DNA of 32,171 bases, taken from contig SCRA01000039.1 of the NCBI GenBank assembly GCA_004297985.1, forward strand, positions 1 through 32,171. Reading direction: 5' to 3'. The position numbers were made by a program, and so were the translations under genes. Below, one piece after another: positions 7,046 through 14,440 of the stretch. Position 1 is the first letter of the stretch. The number at the start of each line of letters is the position of its first letter. This DNA is from a bacterium. GTDB taxonomy: Bacteria > Vulcanimicrobiota > Vulcanimicrobiia > Vulcanimicrobiales > SCRA01. Under the pieces are notes generated by a model that saw only the letters and a program-made list of their open reading frames with translations, was not told where the DNA came from and ran no database searches.

Positions 7046-7489
7046 GTGTTCGAGAGCGTAAGCGTTGCGTTGGGATCCGAGCCACTTGACGCTGCCGCCC
7101 TGGCGGAGAGCGTCCGCAGCGATGCCTGCGGCGCCGTGGTGACGATGGTCGGAGTCGTGCGCCGCACCTCCGACGACGGCCGTCCCGTATCGGGCATGGA
7201 ATACGAGGCCTACGACGAGATGGCGCTGCGCGAGCTGCGCGCGATCGCCGGTGAGGCGTGCCGGAGATGGCCCGCGTGTCATGTCGCCATCGCCCACCGC
7301 GTTGGAAGCCTGCGCATCGGGGAGGCTAGCGTCGTGGTGACAGTCGGCGCGCCGCACCGTGGCGAAGCCTTCGACGCCTGCGAGTACTGCATCGACGAGC
7401 TGAAGGCGCGCGTCGAGGTTTGGAAACGCGAGCACTACGCCGACGGCGGGGATGCGCGTTGGCTGGAGAACTGCACGCACCAGCGATGA
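7046..7489 (+). CDS. moaE: Molybdopterin synthase catalytic subunit MoaE
   Basis: A 147-residue MoaE, the large subunit that inserts two sulfurs from MoaD into precursor Z to give molybdopterin. Family motifs are in order: GAVVTMVGVVR (about 29-39), MEYEAYDEMA (about 51-60), AIAHRVGSLRIGEASVVVTVGAPHRGEAF (about 80-110) and ELKARVEVWKRE (about 119-130), which holds the conserved lysines. The length is normal. The start is GTG at 7046, with GGGA about seven bases upstream. Its stop overlaps the ATG of the alpha/beta hydrolase gene (ATGA). With moaD it shows the host makes a molybdenum cofactor; which molybdoenzyme uses it is not visible here. Confidence 0.94.
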   Translation: MFESVSVALGSEPLDAAALAESVRSDACGAVVTMVGVVRRTSDDGRPVSGMEYEAYDEMALRELRAIAGEACRRWPACHVAIAHRVGSLRIGEASVVVTVGAPHRGEAFDACEYCIDELKARVEVWKREHYADGGDARWLENCTHQR

Positions 7490-8199
7490 ACCTGACGCTC
7501 GAGTACCTCAAAGCCGGCGGCCGCCGTATCGCGACGTTGATCTACGATCCGCCGCAGCCCAAGACGGCCACGCTCGTACTCGGGCACGGATACTCCAGCT
7601 CCAAGCAGAATCTCGACTTCCTGGCGGGTTTCGTTGCGCAGCACGGCTTCCGGACGGTGACCTTCGATTTTCCTGGGCACAAGCTCGGTGCCAGCGAGGG
7701 GCGCCTGGAGTCGTTCGAGACGTGCTTGGAGACGATGGCGAGGGTGGTGGAGTACGCTATGGAGCGCTTTCGCGGTGAGACGTACGTAGGGGGGCACTCG
7801 CTGGGAGCGGCGACGGCGCTGCGCATCTGCGGCGGCGACCCGCGCTTGGCAGGCTGCGTCTCCATCGCTACGGGACGCGATATCGGCGCGAACCTGGAGC
7901 AGATCCGAGCACGCGGCCCGCTCTCGTTCCGCGCCGCATACGTCGACGGCGTGAGCCTCCCCGAACTCATCGAGCAGATGAGCGTCGAGTCGATAGACGC
8001 CGCGCTGGACGGCATCGCGGGGCGCCCGCTGCTGGTCGTTGCCGCGGCACACGACATGATCGCGTCGCGCAGTCAGGTCGAGGCGCTCTTCGAGCGTGCG
8101 TCCGAACCCAAGAGCCTGCGCGTGGTCGAGAGCGACCACACCTTCGCGGCGAGCAATAGCAAGGCGGCCGTTCTCGCATGGCTGCGAGAGCATTCGTGA
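7486..8199 (+). CDS. Alpha/beta hydrolase
   Basis: A 237-residue cytoplasmic alpha/beta hydrolase. The oxyanion segment LGHGYSSSK (about 32-40), the nucleophile elbow GGHSLGAA with Ser105, the acid Asp190 in AAAHD and the histidine His218 in ESDH make a complete catalytic triad. The cap is short, as in small esterases or peptidase-like hydrolases. The frame is open further upstream within moaE, but the conserved part begins at the ATG at 7486, which overlaps the moaE stop as ATGA. The substrate is unknown. The next gene starts 30 bases later on the same strand. Confidence 0.88.
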   Translation: MNLTLEYLKAGGRRIATLIYDPPQPKTATLVLGHGYSSSKQNLDFLAGFVAQHGFRTVTFDFPGHKLGASEGRLESFETCLETMARVVEYAMERFRGETYVGGHSLGAATALRICGGDPRLAGCVSIATGRDIGANLEQIRARGPLSFRAAYVDGVSLPELIEQMSVESIDAALDGIAGRPLLVVAAAHDMIASRSQVEALFERASEPKSLRVVESDHTFAASNSKAAVLAWLREHS

Positions 8200-8229
8200 C
8201 GGAACGCGCGCGCGGGGCCTGACGTCGGG

Positions 8230-9816
8230 ATGCAGGAGTCGGTTCTGCTCTTCGGGCTCCTGCTGGCGATCATCGCGGTCGTCCTGATCGCAAAGCGCCT
8301 CTCGCTCCCCTATCCGATCGCCTTCGTCATCGGTGGCCTGCTGTTGGCGCTTGTCCCAGACCTTCCGGCGGTGGATATCCAGCCCGACGTCATCTTCTTG
8401 CTCGTTCTGCCGCCGTTGCTCTACATGGGCGGCTGGACCACCGATTGGCGCGAGTTCCGTGCCAATTTGCGCCCGATCTCGCTGCTCGCTGTCGGCTTGG
8501 TGGTCGCCACGACGGTGATCGTAGCGGTCGTCGCACACCACGTCATCCCGAGCTTTCCGTGGGCGGCCGCGTTCGCGTTGGGGGCGATCGTCTCGCCGCC
8601 CGACGCAGTAGCCGCCTCGGCGATCTTCGAGCGCTTCCCGATTCCGCGCCGCATCGCCGCCGTGCTCGAAGGCGAGGGGCTGGTCAACGATGCCTCGGCG
8701 CTCGTGATCTATCGCTTCGCCGTCGCGGCCGCGCTGACGGGGGCGTTCTCGCTGACCAGGGCCGGCGCGGCATTCGTCGCCGTGGCCGCCGGGGGTATCG
8801 CCGTTGGGCTGCTGGTCGCTGTGGCCATCGACTGGCTGCTGAGCTGGCTGGAGAAGACGGCCAGCTCCGACTCACTGATCGACAACGTGATCTACCTCGT
8901 CGCGCCGTACGCGGCCTATCTCCCGGCGGAGTCCCTCCACGTCTCCGGCGTACTCGCCGCCGTCGTCGCCGGGATCTATGCGGGGCGCCGCGTCTCCGGG
9001 CATTCCAGCCCCGAGTCTCGTCTGACGGGCTCAGCGGTGTGGAACCTGTTGGCCTATGTCATGAACGGCCTGGTCTTCCTGTTGATCGGGCTTCACTTGC
9101 GCGAGATCGTCCACGATCCCACGTTCACCATGCGTGCCGTCGCAGTCGGCGCGATCATCAGCGTCGTCGTCATCGCCGTGCGCATCGCCTGGGTCTATCC
9201 GGCCACCTACCTTCCGCGCCTGTTGTTTCGCCCGCTGTCGCGCAACGATCCCGCGCCGTCCTGGCGCTACGTCTTCATCATCTCGTGGGCCGGCATGCGC
9301 GGCATCGTATCGCTGGCGGCGGCTCTAGCCTTGCCTTTGAATGACGAGTTGGGGCGGCCCTTTCCAGGTCGCTCGGAGATCATCTTCGTCGTCTTCTGCG
9401 TGATTCTAGCCACGCTGGTCTTCCAGGGACTGACGCTCTCGCCCCTCATTCGACTGCTCGGGATCGACGCGGGCGAGGGTCCCGAGCGCCGTGAGATCGA
9501 GGTGCGAATCGCCGCGTTGGAGGGCGCGCTCGCCCACCTCACCTCACTCGAACGCCGCTTCACCACGACCGACGAGCGGCTGGTGGCGGGGCGGTTGAAA
9601 GCAGAGTACGAGAGCCGTATCGAGCACCTGCATCGCCATCTCCACGGCGAGCAACCGGAGTCGCCGGTCGTGCGCAACGACCATTGGCTGCAAGGTGAGG
9701 CGCTGGCGGCAGAGCGCTCCGCGATCCTGCGGCTGCGAGATGCCGGCGAGATCCCCGATGAGATCTTCCGTCGTGTACAGTACGATCTCGATCTCGCCCA
9801 AGCACGCCTGCGTTAG
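8230..9816 (+). CDS. Na+/H+ antiporter, CPA1 (NhaP-like) family
   Basis: A 528-residue membrane protein with about 12 membrane helices in residues 1-410 and a cytoplasmic C-terminal tail of about 110 charged residues. It should exchange Na+ (or K+) for protons across the inner membrane for pH and salt balance. The ion-binding helices show SPPDAVAASA (about 121-130) and EGEGLVNDASALV (about 143-155), which place the family's conserved Asp residues; MRGIVSLAAALALP follows near residue 356. The tail is probably regulatory. The start ATG at 8230 has only a weak GGG-type site. It ends 21 bases before the convergent exported-protein gene; a weak CCTGC/GCAGG hairpin at 9807-9823 lies between, without a T-run. 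Confidence 0.92.
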   Translation: MQESVLLFGLLLAIIAVVLIAKRLSLPYPIAFVIGGLLLALVPDLPAVDIQPDVIFLLVLPPLLYMGGWTTDWREFRANLRPISLLAVGLVVATTVIVAVVAHHVIPSFPWAAAFALGAIVSPPDAVAASAIFERFPIPRRIAAVLEGEGLVNDASALVIYRFAVAAALTGAFSLTRAGAAFVAVAAGGIAVGLLVAVAIDWLLSWLEKTASSDSLIDNVIYLVAPYAAYLPAESLHVSGVLAAVVAGIYAGRRVSGHSSPESRLTGSAVWNLLAYVMNGLVFLLIGLHLREIVHDPTFTMRAVAVGAIISVVVIAVRIAWVYPATYLPRLLFRPLSRNDPAPSWRYVFIISWAGMRGIVSLAAALALPLNDELGRPFPGRSEIIFVVFCVILATLVFQGLTLSPLIRLLGIDAGEGPERREIEVRIAALEGALAHLTSLERRFTTTDERLVAGRLKAEYESRIEHLHRHLHGEQPESPVVRNDHWLQGEALAAERSAILRLRDAGEIPDEIFRRVQYDLDLAQARLR

Positions 9817-9837
9817 AGGCAGGGATCCGGCAGGTTC

Positions 9838-10563
9838 CTAGTGCCCGAGCCCGTAGCGTGCCTCGAACGTGAGCCCGTACGCGACGTTGCGGTCGGCGGC
9901 GTCGCCAGGGCGCGAGAAGTCCGCCGAGAAGTTGATCGAGCGCAGCCCGATGAGATAGGCGTTATGACCGTGGCTGATGCCGTAGGCCAGCGCTACGTCC
10001 GTCTCCGCCGCATGCTCGTCCTTGTTGATCGGCGGATGCGCGGGATCGTCGAAGAGGAAGTGATCGCTGCCGAACATGCGCGGAATGATCCCCGCCTCGA
10101 GCTCGACGAAGTGCGTGGCGTGCAGCGGAATGCGCGCGATGATCTCGTAGCGTCCACCTGCCAAGCGCGACTCGGCGGTGCGTGCCATGTTGGGCAATGG
10201 CGTTCGCTGATTGATGATCGTCGTGCCGAGGCCTATCCAGAGGCGCCGGTGCGTGTCGAGCGCCAGGCGGGCGGTGGCGCTGAAAACGCCCAGCGCGGGC
10301 GCGGTGGCACCAAACTGTTGACTGGTGGCATGCGCCGTGGTGGTGACGACGGGGATGCCCTCGAGGTGGAGCTCCATGCGATCCCAACGGTGCGAGAGCT
10401 CGAGCAGGGCCCCGATGCCCGTGCCGCTCTGATCGTAATTCGGCTCGCGGTGGAAACCGGAGAGCGCGAGCGCCTGGATGCCGAGCGCCGTCTGCGGCGG
10501 ATCGGCCAGTGCTGGCGAGACGATGAGCAACGCGGCGACGACCGCAAGCATGAGACGGCGCAT
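9838..10563 (-). CDS. Exported protein, probable outer-membrane or periplasmic beta-rich protein
   Basis: A 241-residue protein. Residues 1-20 are a signal peptide (MRR, hydrophobic core, cleavage after SPALA). The mature part has many short alternating segments of polar and hydrophobic residues and ends in an aromatic-containing strand (FEARYGLGH), as in small beta-barrel or barrel-like envelope proteins. No cysteine is seen. The start ATG at 10563 is chosen because it begins the signal peptide; the frame stays open far upstream, antisense to the gamma-glutamyltransferase gene, which is a high-GC artefact. No good ribosome site is seen. It is divergent from ggt across 90 bases and convergent with the antiporter gene. 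I do not recognise a family. Confidence 0.7.
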   Translation of the reverse strand: MRRLMLAVVAALLIVSPALADPPQTALGIQALALSGFHREPNYDQSGTGIGALLELSHRWDRMELHLEGIPVVTTTAHATSQQFGATAPALGVFSATARLALDTHRRLWIGLGTTIINQRTPLPNMARTAESRLAGGRYEIIARIPLHATHFVELEAGIIPRMFGSDHFLFDDPAHPPINKDEHAAETDVALAYGISHGHNAYLIGLRSINFSADFSRPGDAADRNVAYGLTFEARYGLGH

Positions 10564-10644
10564 GATGACGCTATCGGCGATTGTCGCTCGCCGCACAGCT
10601 TCCTGCATCGTGAAGCCCATAGGGGCGCGCGCTCGGCTCCAGAA

Positions 10645-10656
10645 CATACGCGTATG
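10645..10656. promoter_or_regulatory. Perfect 12-bp palindrome over the ggt start codon
   Basis: CATACGCGTATG is a perfect palindrome whose last three bases are the ATG proposed as the gamma-glutamyltransferase start. A protein bound here could block the start region of that gene and part of the divergent upstream region of the exported-protein gene. It may also be chance. No clear ribosome site precedes the ATG, so the transcript might be leaderless. Confidence 0.3.
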
Positions 10657-12240
10657 GATCGACCGGTGGCTGGTCTTGCGACACGCTCGGTCGCCGTCTC
10701 GCGCGGCGCAATGGTGGCCTCCAGCCAATCGCCGGCAACGCTGGCCGGGGTCGAGGTCCTGCGCGCGGGGGGTAACGCCGTAGACGCGGCGATCGCCGCC
10801 CATGCCGTCATGGGCGTCGTGGAACCACACTCCAGCGGCATCGGCGGCGATGCCTTCGCCTTGGTGTGGGATCCGCGCGAGCGGCGCGTCGTGGCGCTCA
10901 ACGGCTCGGGCGGTGCGTCTTTGGAGGCCTCGCGCGAGCGGCTCCATGCCCAAGGGTTGGAGACGATGCCGGAGCGCGGCGGTCTCTCGATTACGGTGCC
11001 CGGCGCGGTGCGTGCCTTTGCCGCGCTGGGAGAGCGCTACGGCCGCCGCAGTCTGCGTGAGAACCTCGCCGCGGCGATCGCGCATGCAGAAGAAGGGTTC
11101 CCCGTCGCGGAGGTCGCGGCCGCGGCCTGGAGCGCAAGCGCTCCGATCGTCGCGCGCTACAGCGGGGGCGACAGCCCCTTCGGGCGGCCCGTGCGCCCCG
11201 GCGAAATCATCCGCCTTCCCGCGCTGGCGCGCACGCTGCGCGCGATCGGCGAGGGCGGTGCGGGGGCATTCTACGACGGAGAGGTTGCCGCGGCCATGGT
11301 ACGCGCCGTCGCCAGCGCCGGCGGTACGCTCTCGCGTGAGGACCTGCGAACCCACTGCTCGCAGTGGGTCGAGCCGATCTCCACCACCTACCGCGGTTGC
11401 GAAGTCTTTGCACCGCCGCCCAACGGGCAGGGCATCGCGGCGCTCGAGATGCTCAACATCCTGGAAGGCTTCGATCTTCGCGCGCTGGGCCACAACACTG
11501 CACCTTACTTGCACCTGATCGTCGAAGCCAAACGCCTGGCCCATCGCGACCTCGCGCGCCATCTTGCGGATCCCGATCAAGCCGTTGTTCCTATAGCGCG
11601 CTTGCTCGATAAAACGTACGCTGCCGAGCTGCGCGCGCGAATCAGGCCCGACCGGATGATGGAGCTGCCTGCCGATCTCCCGGCCCGCAGCGGGACGGTC
11701 TACGCGGCGGCGGTGGATGCGGACGGGCTGTGCTGTTCGCTCATCAGCAGCGTCTACATGAACTTCGGCAGCGGCGTTGTCGATCGCGTCAGCGGCGTCA
11801 ACTTTCAGAACCGCGGAGCGCTCTTCTCGCTCGAGCCACACCACCCCAACGCGCTGGCTCCCGGCAAGCGCCCCTATCACACGATCGTGCCGTGGCTGGT
11901 GCTGCGCGACGGAGCACCGTGGCTGACCATGGGCATCGTGGGCGGCGAGATACAGCCGCAGGGGGCGGTTCAGATGCTCTGCGGCCTGCTGGAGTTCGGG
12001 CTGGGGCTCCAGGAGGTCGTCGAGTGCCCACGCATTCGTCATAGCGACGGCGCCATCGCGATGGAGTCCGGAATCGCCCCCGGCGTCCGTGCGGCGCTGG
12101 CCGAGCTTGGTCATCGCGTCGTGTCGAGCTTCGGCCCCTTCTCGTACGGCGGTGCGCAAGCGGTCGCCGTGGACCCGATAAGCGGCGTACGAAGCGGAGC
12201 CTCAGACCCGCGCAAGGACGGCATCGCGCTCGGCACGTGA
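10654..12240 (+). CDS. Gamma-glutamyltransferase family protein (YwrD-like)
   Basis: A 528-residue N-terminal-nucleophile hydrolase that hydrolyses or transfers gamma-glutamyl groups, as from glutathione, after self-cleavage into two subunits. The large-subunit motif GMVASS...GGNAVDAA (about 18-46) and SGIGGDAF (61-68) are present. The cleavage/nucleophile threonine is Thr348 in SGTVYAAAVD; the usual TTH is TVY. FQNRG, PGKRPYHTIVP and GGEIQPQ resemble the YwrD-like branch more than E. coli Ggt (PGGSRI). No signal peptide is seen from the ATG at 10654, so a cytoplasmic location is likely. The frame is open upstream to 9841, but that part is the shadow of the exported-protein gene. Its stop overlaps the next gene's start (GTGA). 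Confidence 0.88.
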   Translation: MDRPVAGLATRSVAVSRGAMVASSQSPATLAGVEVLRAGGNAVDAAIAAHAVMGVVEPHSSGIGGDAFALVWDPRERRVVALNGSGGASLEASRERLHAQGLETMPERGGLSITVPGAVRAFAALGERYGRRSLRENLAAAIAHAEEGFPVAEVAAAAWSASAPIVARYSGGDSPFGRPVRPGEIIRLPALARTLRAIGEGGAGAFYDGEVAAAMVRAVASAGGTLSREDLRTHCSQWVEPISTTYRGCEVFAPPPNGQGIAALEMLNILEGFDLRALGHNTAPYLHLIVEAKRLAHRDLARHLADPDQAVVPIARLLDKTYAAELRARIRPDRMMELPADLPARSGTVYAAAVDADGLCCSLISSVYMNFGSGVVDRVSGVNFQNRGALFSLEPHHPNALAPGKRPYHTIVPWLVLRDGAPWLTMGIVGGEIQPQGAVQMLCGLLEFGLGLQEVVECPRIRHSDGAIAMESGIAPGVRAALAELGHRVVSSFGPFSYGGAQAVAVDPISGVRSGASDPRKDGIALGT

Positions 12241-12626
12241 ACAGGCGGATCGCGGCGGAGTTCTACTTCGACGATGGCGACAGGCTGTCTGGCGTCTACA
12301 ACTTGACGCTCAACGTGATGCGCGCGATCCTCTCCCGAGATCCAGACGTTCCGCTGCTCTGGGCCGATCGCGCCCACGAGCAGTCCCTCGAACGCAAGTC
12401 GACCGCGATCTACGAGGCGGTGGAGGACGCGCTGCTATCCTGCTCTCACCTCCGCGAGCACGTCACCGTCTTCTCGCTGTATCGCGACGGTATGGCGTGG
12501 CACGGCCGGGCGTGCCGCTCGTGCCTACTCTTCTTCGGGCCCTACTATCCGCATGAATTGGCGGCCGAGATGCTGCTCGACATCAAGAACGTACAGCCGC
12601 TCAGCCGCCTGACGCCGCTTGGCTGA
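12237..12626 (+). CDS. Small protein of unknown function coupled to ggt
   Basis: A 129-residue cytoplasmic-looking protein with no signal peptide or membrane helix. It has an acidic start with FYFDDGDR, a central helical part, and an RACRSCLLFFGPYYPHE segment near residue 92 with two cysteines three apart; no full metal site can be claimed. The GTG start overlaps the ggt stop (GTGA), so it is probably made with the transferase. Its 3' end overlaps the convergent acyl-CoA ligase gene by 26 bases. Codon use is like the neighbours, which supports a real gene. I recognise no family. Confidence 0.6.
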   Translation: MNRRIAAEFYFDDGDRLSGVYNLTLNVMRAILSRDPDVPLLWADRAHEQSLERKSTAIYEAVEDALLSCSHLREHVTVFSLYRDGMAWHGRACRSCLLFFGPYYPHELAAEMLLDIKNVQPLSRLTPLG

Positions 12627-14232
12627 CCAGGACGTTCGCGAAGCGTGCGCGCAGGTCGCGCTTGCGGAACTTGCCGACGCCGGTGCGCGGGATCGTGTCG
12701 ATGAAGAGAATGCGGTCGGGAATCCACCACTTGGCTACGCGCTCGCCCAGCCAGGCGCGCAATTCCTCCTCCGTGGCGGCGGCGCCCTCGCGTAGCACCA
12801 CACAGGCGACGGGACGTTCAATCCACTTCTCGTGCGGTACTCCGACGACGGCGGCCTCCTTGATCGCCGGGTGGCCCATCAGTGCGTTCTCTAAGTCGAC
12901 GGAGCTGATCCACTCGCCGCCGGACTTCACCAGATCCTTGGCGCGGTCGACGATCTGGAGATACCCCAGCTCGTCCACCGTGCAGATGTCGCCGGTGCGG
13001 AACCAGCCATCCTTGAAGGCGATGGCGCTGGCATCCTCGTTCTTGTAGTAGCGGGCGGCTACCCACGGGCCGCGGATCAAGAGCTCGCCGGCGCTCTTAC
13101 CGTCGTGCGCCACGTCCTTGCCTGCGGGATCGACGAGTCGCCATTGCATGCCGGGGACGAAGACGCCCTGCGTGAGGCGTGCGTGCTCTATCTGCTCCGG
13201 CGAAGCCCCGGCGAGTGCGGCCTTGACGTGAGACACGGTGCCGATGGGGCTCGACTCGGTCATGCCCCAGGCGTGAACGGCGGTGATGTTCAGTGCGTCG
13301 AAGTCGCGCATGAGCGCGGCGGGAACGGCGGAGCCTCCGACGATGAATCGCTCGAGATGCGGGAGCGTGGCGGCGTTGCGCCGCAGCTCGTCACGAATGC
13401 CCAGCCAGACCGTGGGAACTCCGGCCGAGACGGTGACGCGTTCCTGATCGAGCAACGCAATCAGGCTCTTGGGATCCATCCCGGGGCCGGGGAAGACCAG
13501 CTTGGCTCCCGTCATCGGCGTGGAGAAGGGTATGCCCCAGGCGTTGACGTGGAACATCGGGACGATCGGCAGGACGGTGTCGCGCTCGCGCACGCCCAAT
13601 GCGTCTGCGGCGCTGCAGGCGTAGGCGTGGATAACCGTCGAGCGGTGCGTATAGAGTACCCCCTTGGGGTCGCCGGTCGTCGCCGACGTGTAGCAGAGGA
13701 TGGCGGCGTCCCATTCGTCCTGCACGTCTGGCTCGAAGGTGTCGGTCTCGCCGGCGATCAGCTCCTCGTAGTCGAGTGCGCGCTCCACGGCCGGCGAGCG
13801 CCCGCCCATCGAAACGACGACGCGCTGCGCGCTGTTGGGCGAGGCGGCAAGCCCGGGGGCCAGCGCGGCGCCTAGCGAGCTGTCGAAGAAGACGGCGCGG
13901 TCCTCGGCGTGGTCGAGCACGTAGCCGACCTGCTCGGGGAAGAGCCGAATGTTCGCGGTGTGGAGCACGGCGCCGATCGACGGGACGGCGTAGTAGAGCT
14001 CGAGATGGCGGTGGGTGTTCCAGGCGAAAGAGGCGACGCGGTCACCCTTGCCGATGCCCATGCGGCGCAGCGCGTTTGCGAGCTTGGCGACGCGGCGCCC
14101 GAACTCTGCGTAGGTCAAGCGGTGGATCCCGTCGTCGGCGCGCGAGACGATCTCGCGCTCACCGTGATTGGTCATGACATGCGCCAAGATCGAGGGAATG
14201 GTCAACGGCACGTCCATCATGAGTCCGCGCAT
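12601..14232 (-). CDS. Fatty acyl-CoA ligase (AMP-forming)
   Basis: A 543-residue adenylate-forming enzyme that activates a fatty acid with ATP and CoA. Motifs are in order: the phosphate loop YTSATTGDPKG (181-191), WGMTESSP (322-329), GWFRTGD with Asp415, the hinge DRAKDLVKSGGEW (429-441) and the catalytic lysine Lys521 in TGVGKFRKR. The start MRGLMMDVPL is typical of the medium/long-chain ligase group. The loop has SAT where most have SGT. ATG 14232 is chosen because GGAGGAGG (14241-14248 on the complement) lies eight bases upstream; ATG 14250 is an alternative. It fits with the beta-oxidation genes at the left of the window, although it is not in their operon. Confidence 0.92.
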   Translation of the reverse strand: MRGLMMDVPLTIPSILAHVMTNHGEREIVSRADDGIHRLTYAEFGRRVAKLANALRRMGIGKGDRVASFAWNTHRHLELYYAVPSIGAVLHTANIRLFPEQVGYVLDHAEDRAVFFDSSLGAALAPGLAASPNSAQRVVVSMGGRSPAVERALDYEELIAGETDTFEPDVQDEWDAAILCYTSATTGDPKGVLYTHRSTVIHAYACSAADALGVRERDTVLPIVPMFHVNAWGIPFSTPMTGAKLVFPGPGMDPKSLIALLDQERVTVSAGVPTVWLGIRDELRRNAATLPHLERFIVGGSAVPAALMRDFDALNITAVHAWGMTESSPIGTVSHVKAALAGASPEQIEHARLTQGVFVPGMQWRLVDPAGKDVAHDGKSAGELLIRGPWVAARYYKNEDASAIAFKDGWFRTGDICTVDELGYLQIVDRAKDLVKSGGEWISSVDLENALMGHPAIKEAAVVGVPHEKWIERPVACVVLREGAAATEEELRAWLGERVAKWWIPDRILFIDTIPRTGVGKFRKRDLRARFANVLVSQAASGG

Positions 14233-14320
14233 CGCGTCTACCTCCTCCATGGGCTCCTCGGTTATCGTGCGCGGCTTCGTCGCCGCACGCCGCCTTCCCC
14301 GCCGCACATGCGAGAAAAGT

Positions 14321-14335
14321 CGTATCGTTCATACG
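14321..14335. promoter_or_regulatory. Short inverted repeat in the nosZ/acyl-CoA ligase divergent region
   Basis: CGTAT (14321-14325), five bases, then ATACG (14331-14335) lie in the 208-base gap between the divergent ligase and nosZ genes. The layout resembles a small operator. I found no FNR/DNR-type TTGAT-N4-ATCAA box and no convincing sigma-70 promoter for nosZ in this gap, so how nosZ is controlled is not evident. Confidence 0.25.
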
Positions 14336-14440
14336 GGTCGTCCGTTCGCTTCGCGATGTCTTCTCGGATGCTTCATATCGCTGCTCTACCGTGGGCACGA
14401 CAGAGCTCTCACTTGTTCAGACGGAGAGGTGTTCAAAGGA

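Noticed and set aside
10564-12159. Minus-strand frame open upstream of the exported-protein gene for about 1.6 kb, antisense to ggt
   Set aside because: High-GC shadow: composition is His/Arg/Gln-rich without motifs, and ggt on the other strand has full family motifs.
14233-14440. Possible FNR/DNR box upstream of nosZ
   Set aside because: No TTGAT-N4-ATCAA-like site is present; short partial matches such as TTGTTC and TTCAA are not symmetrical.
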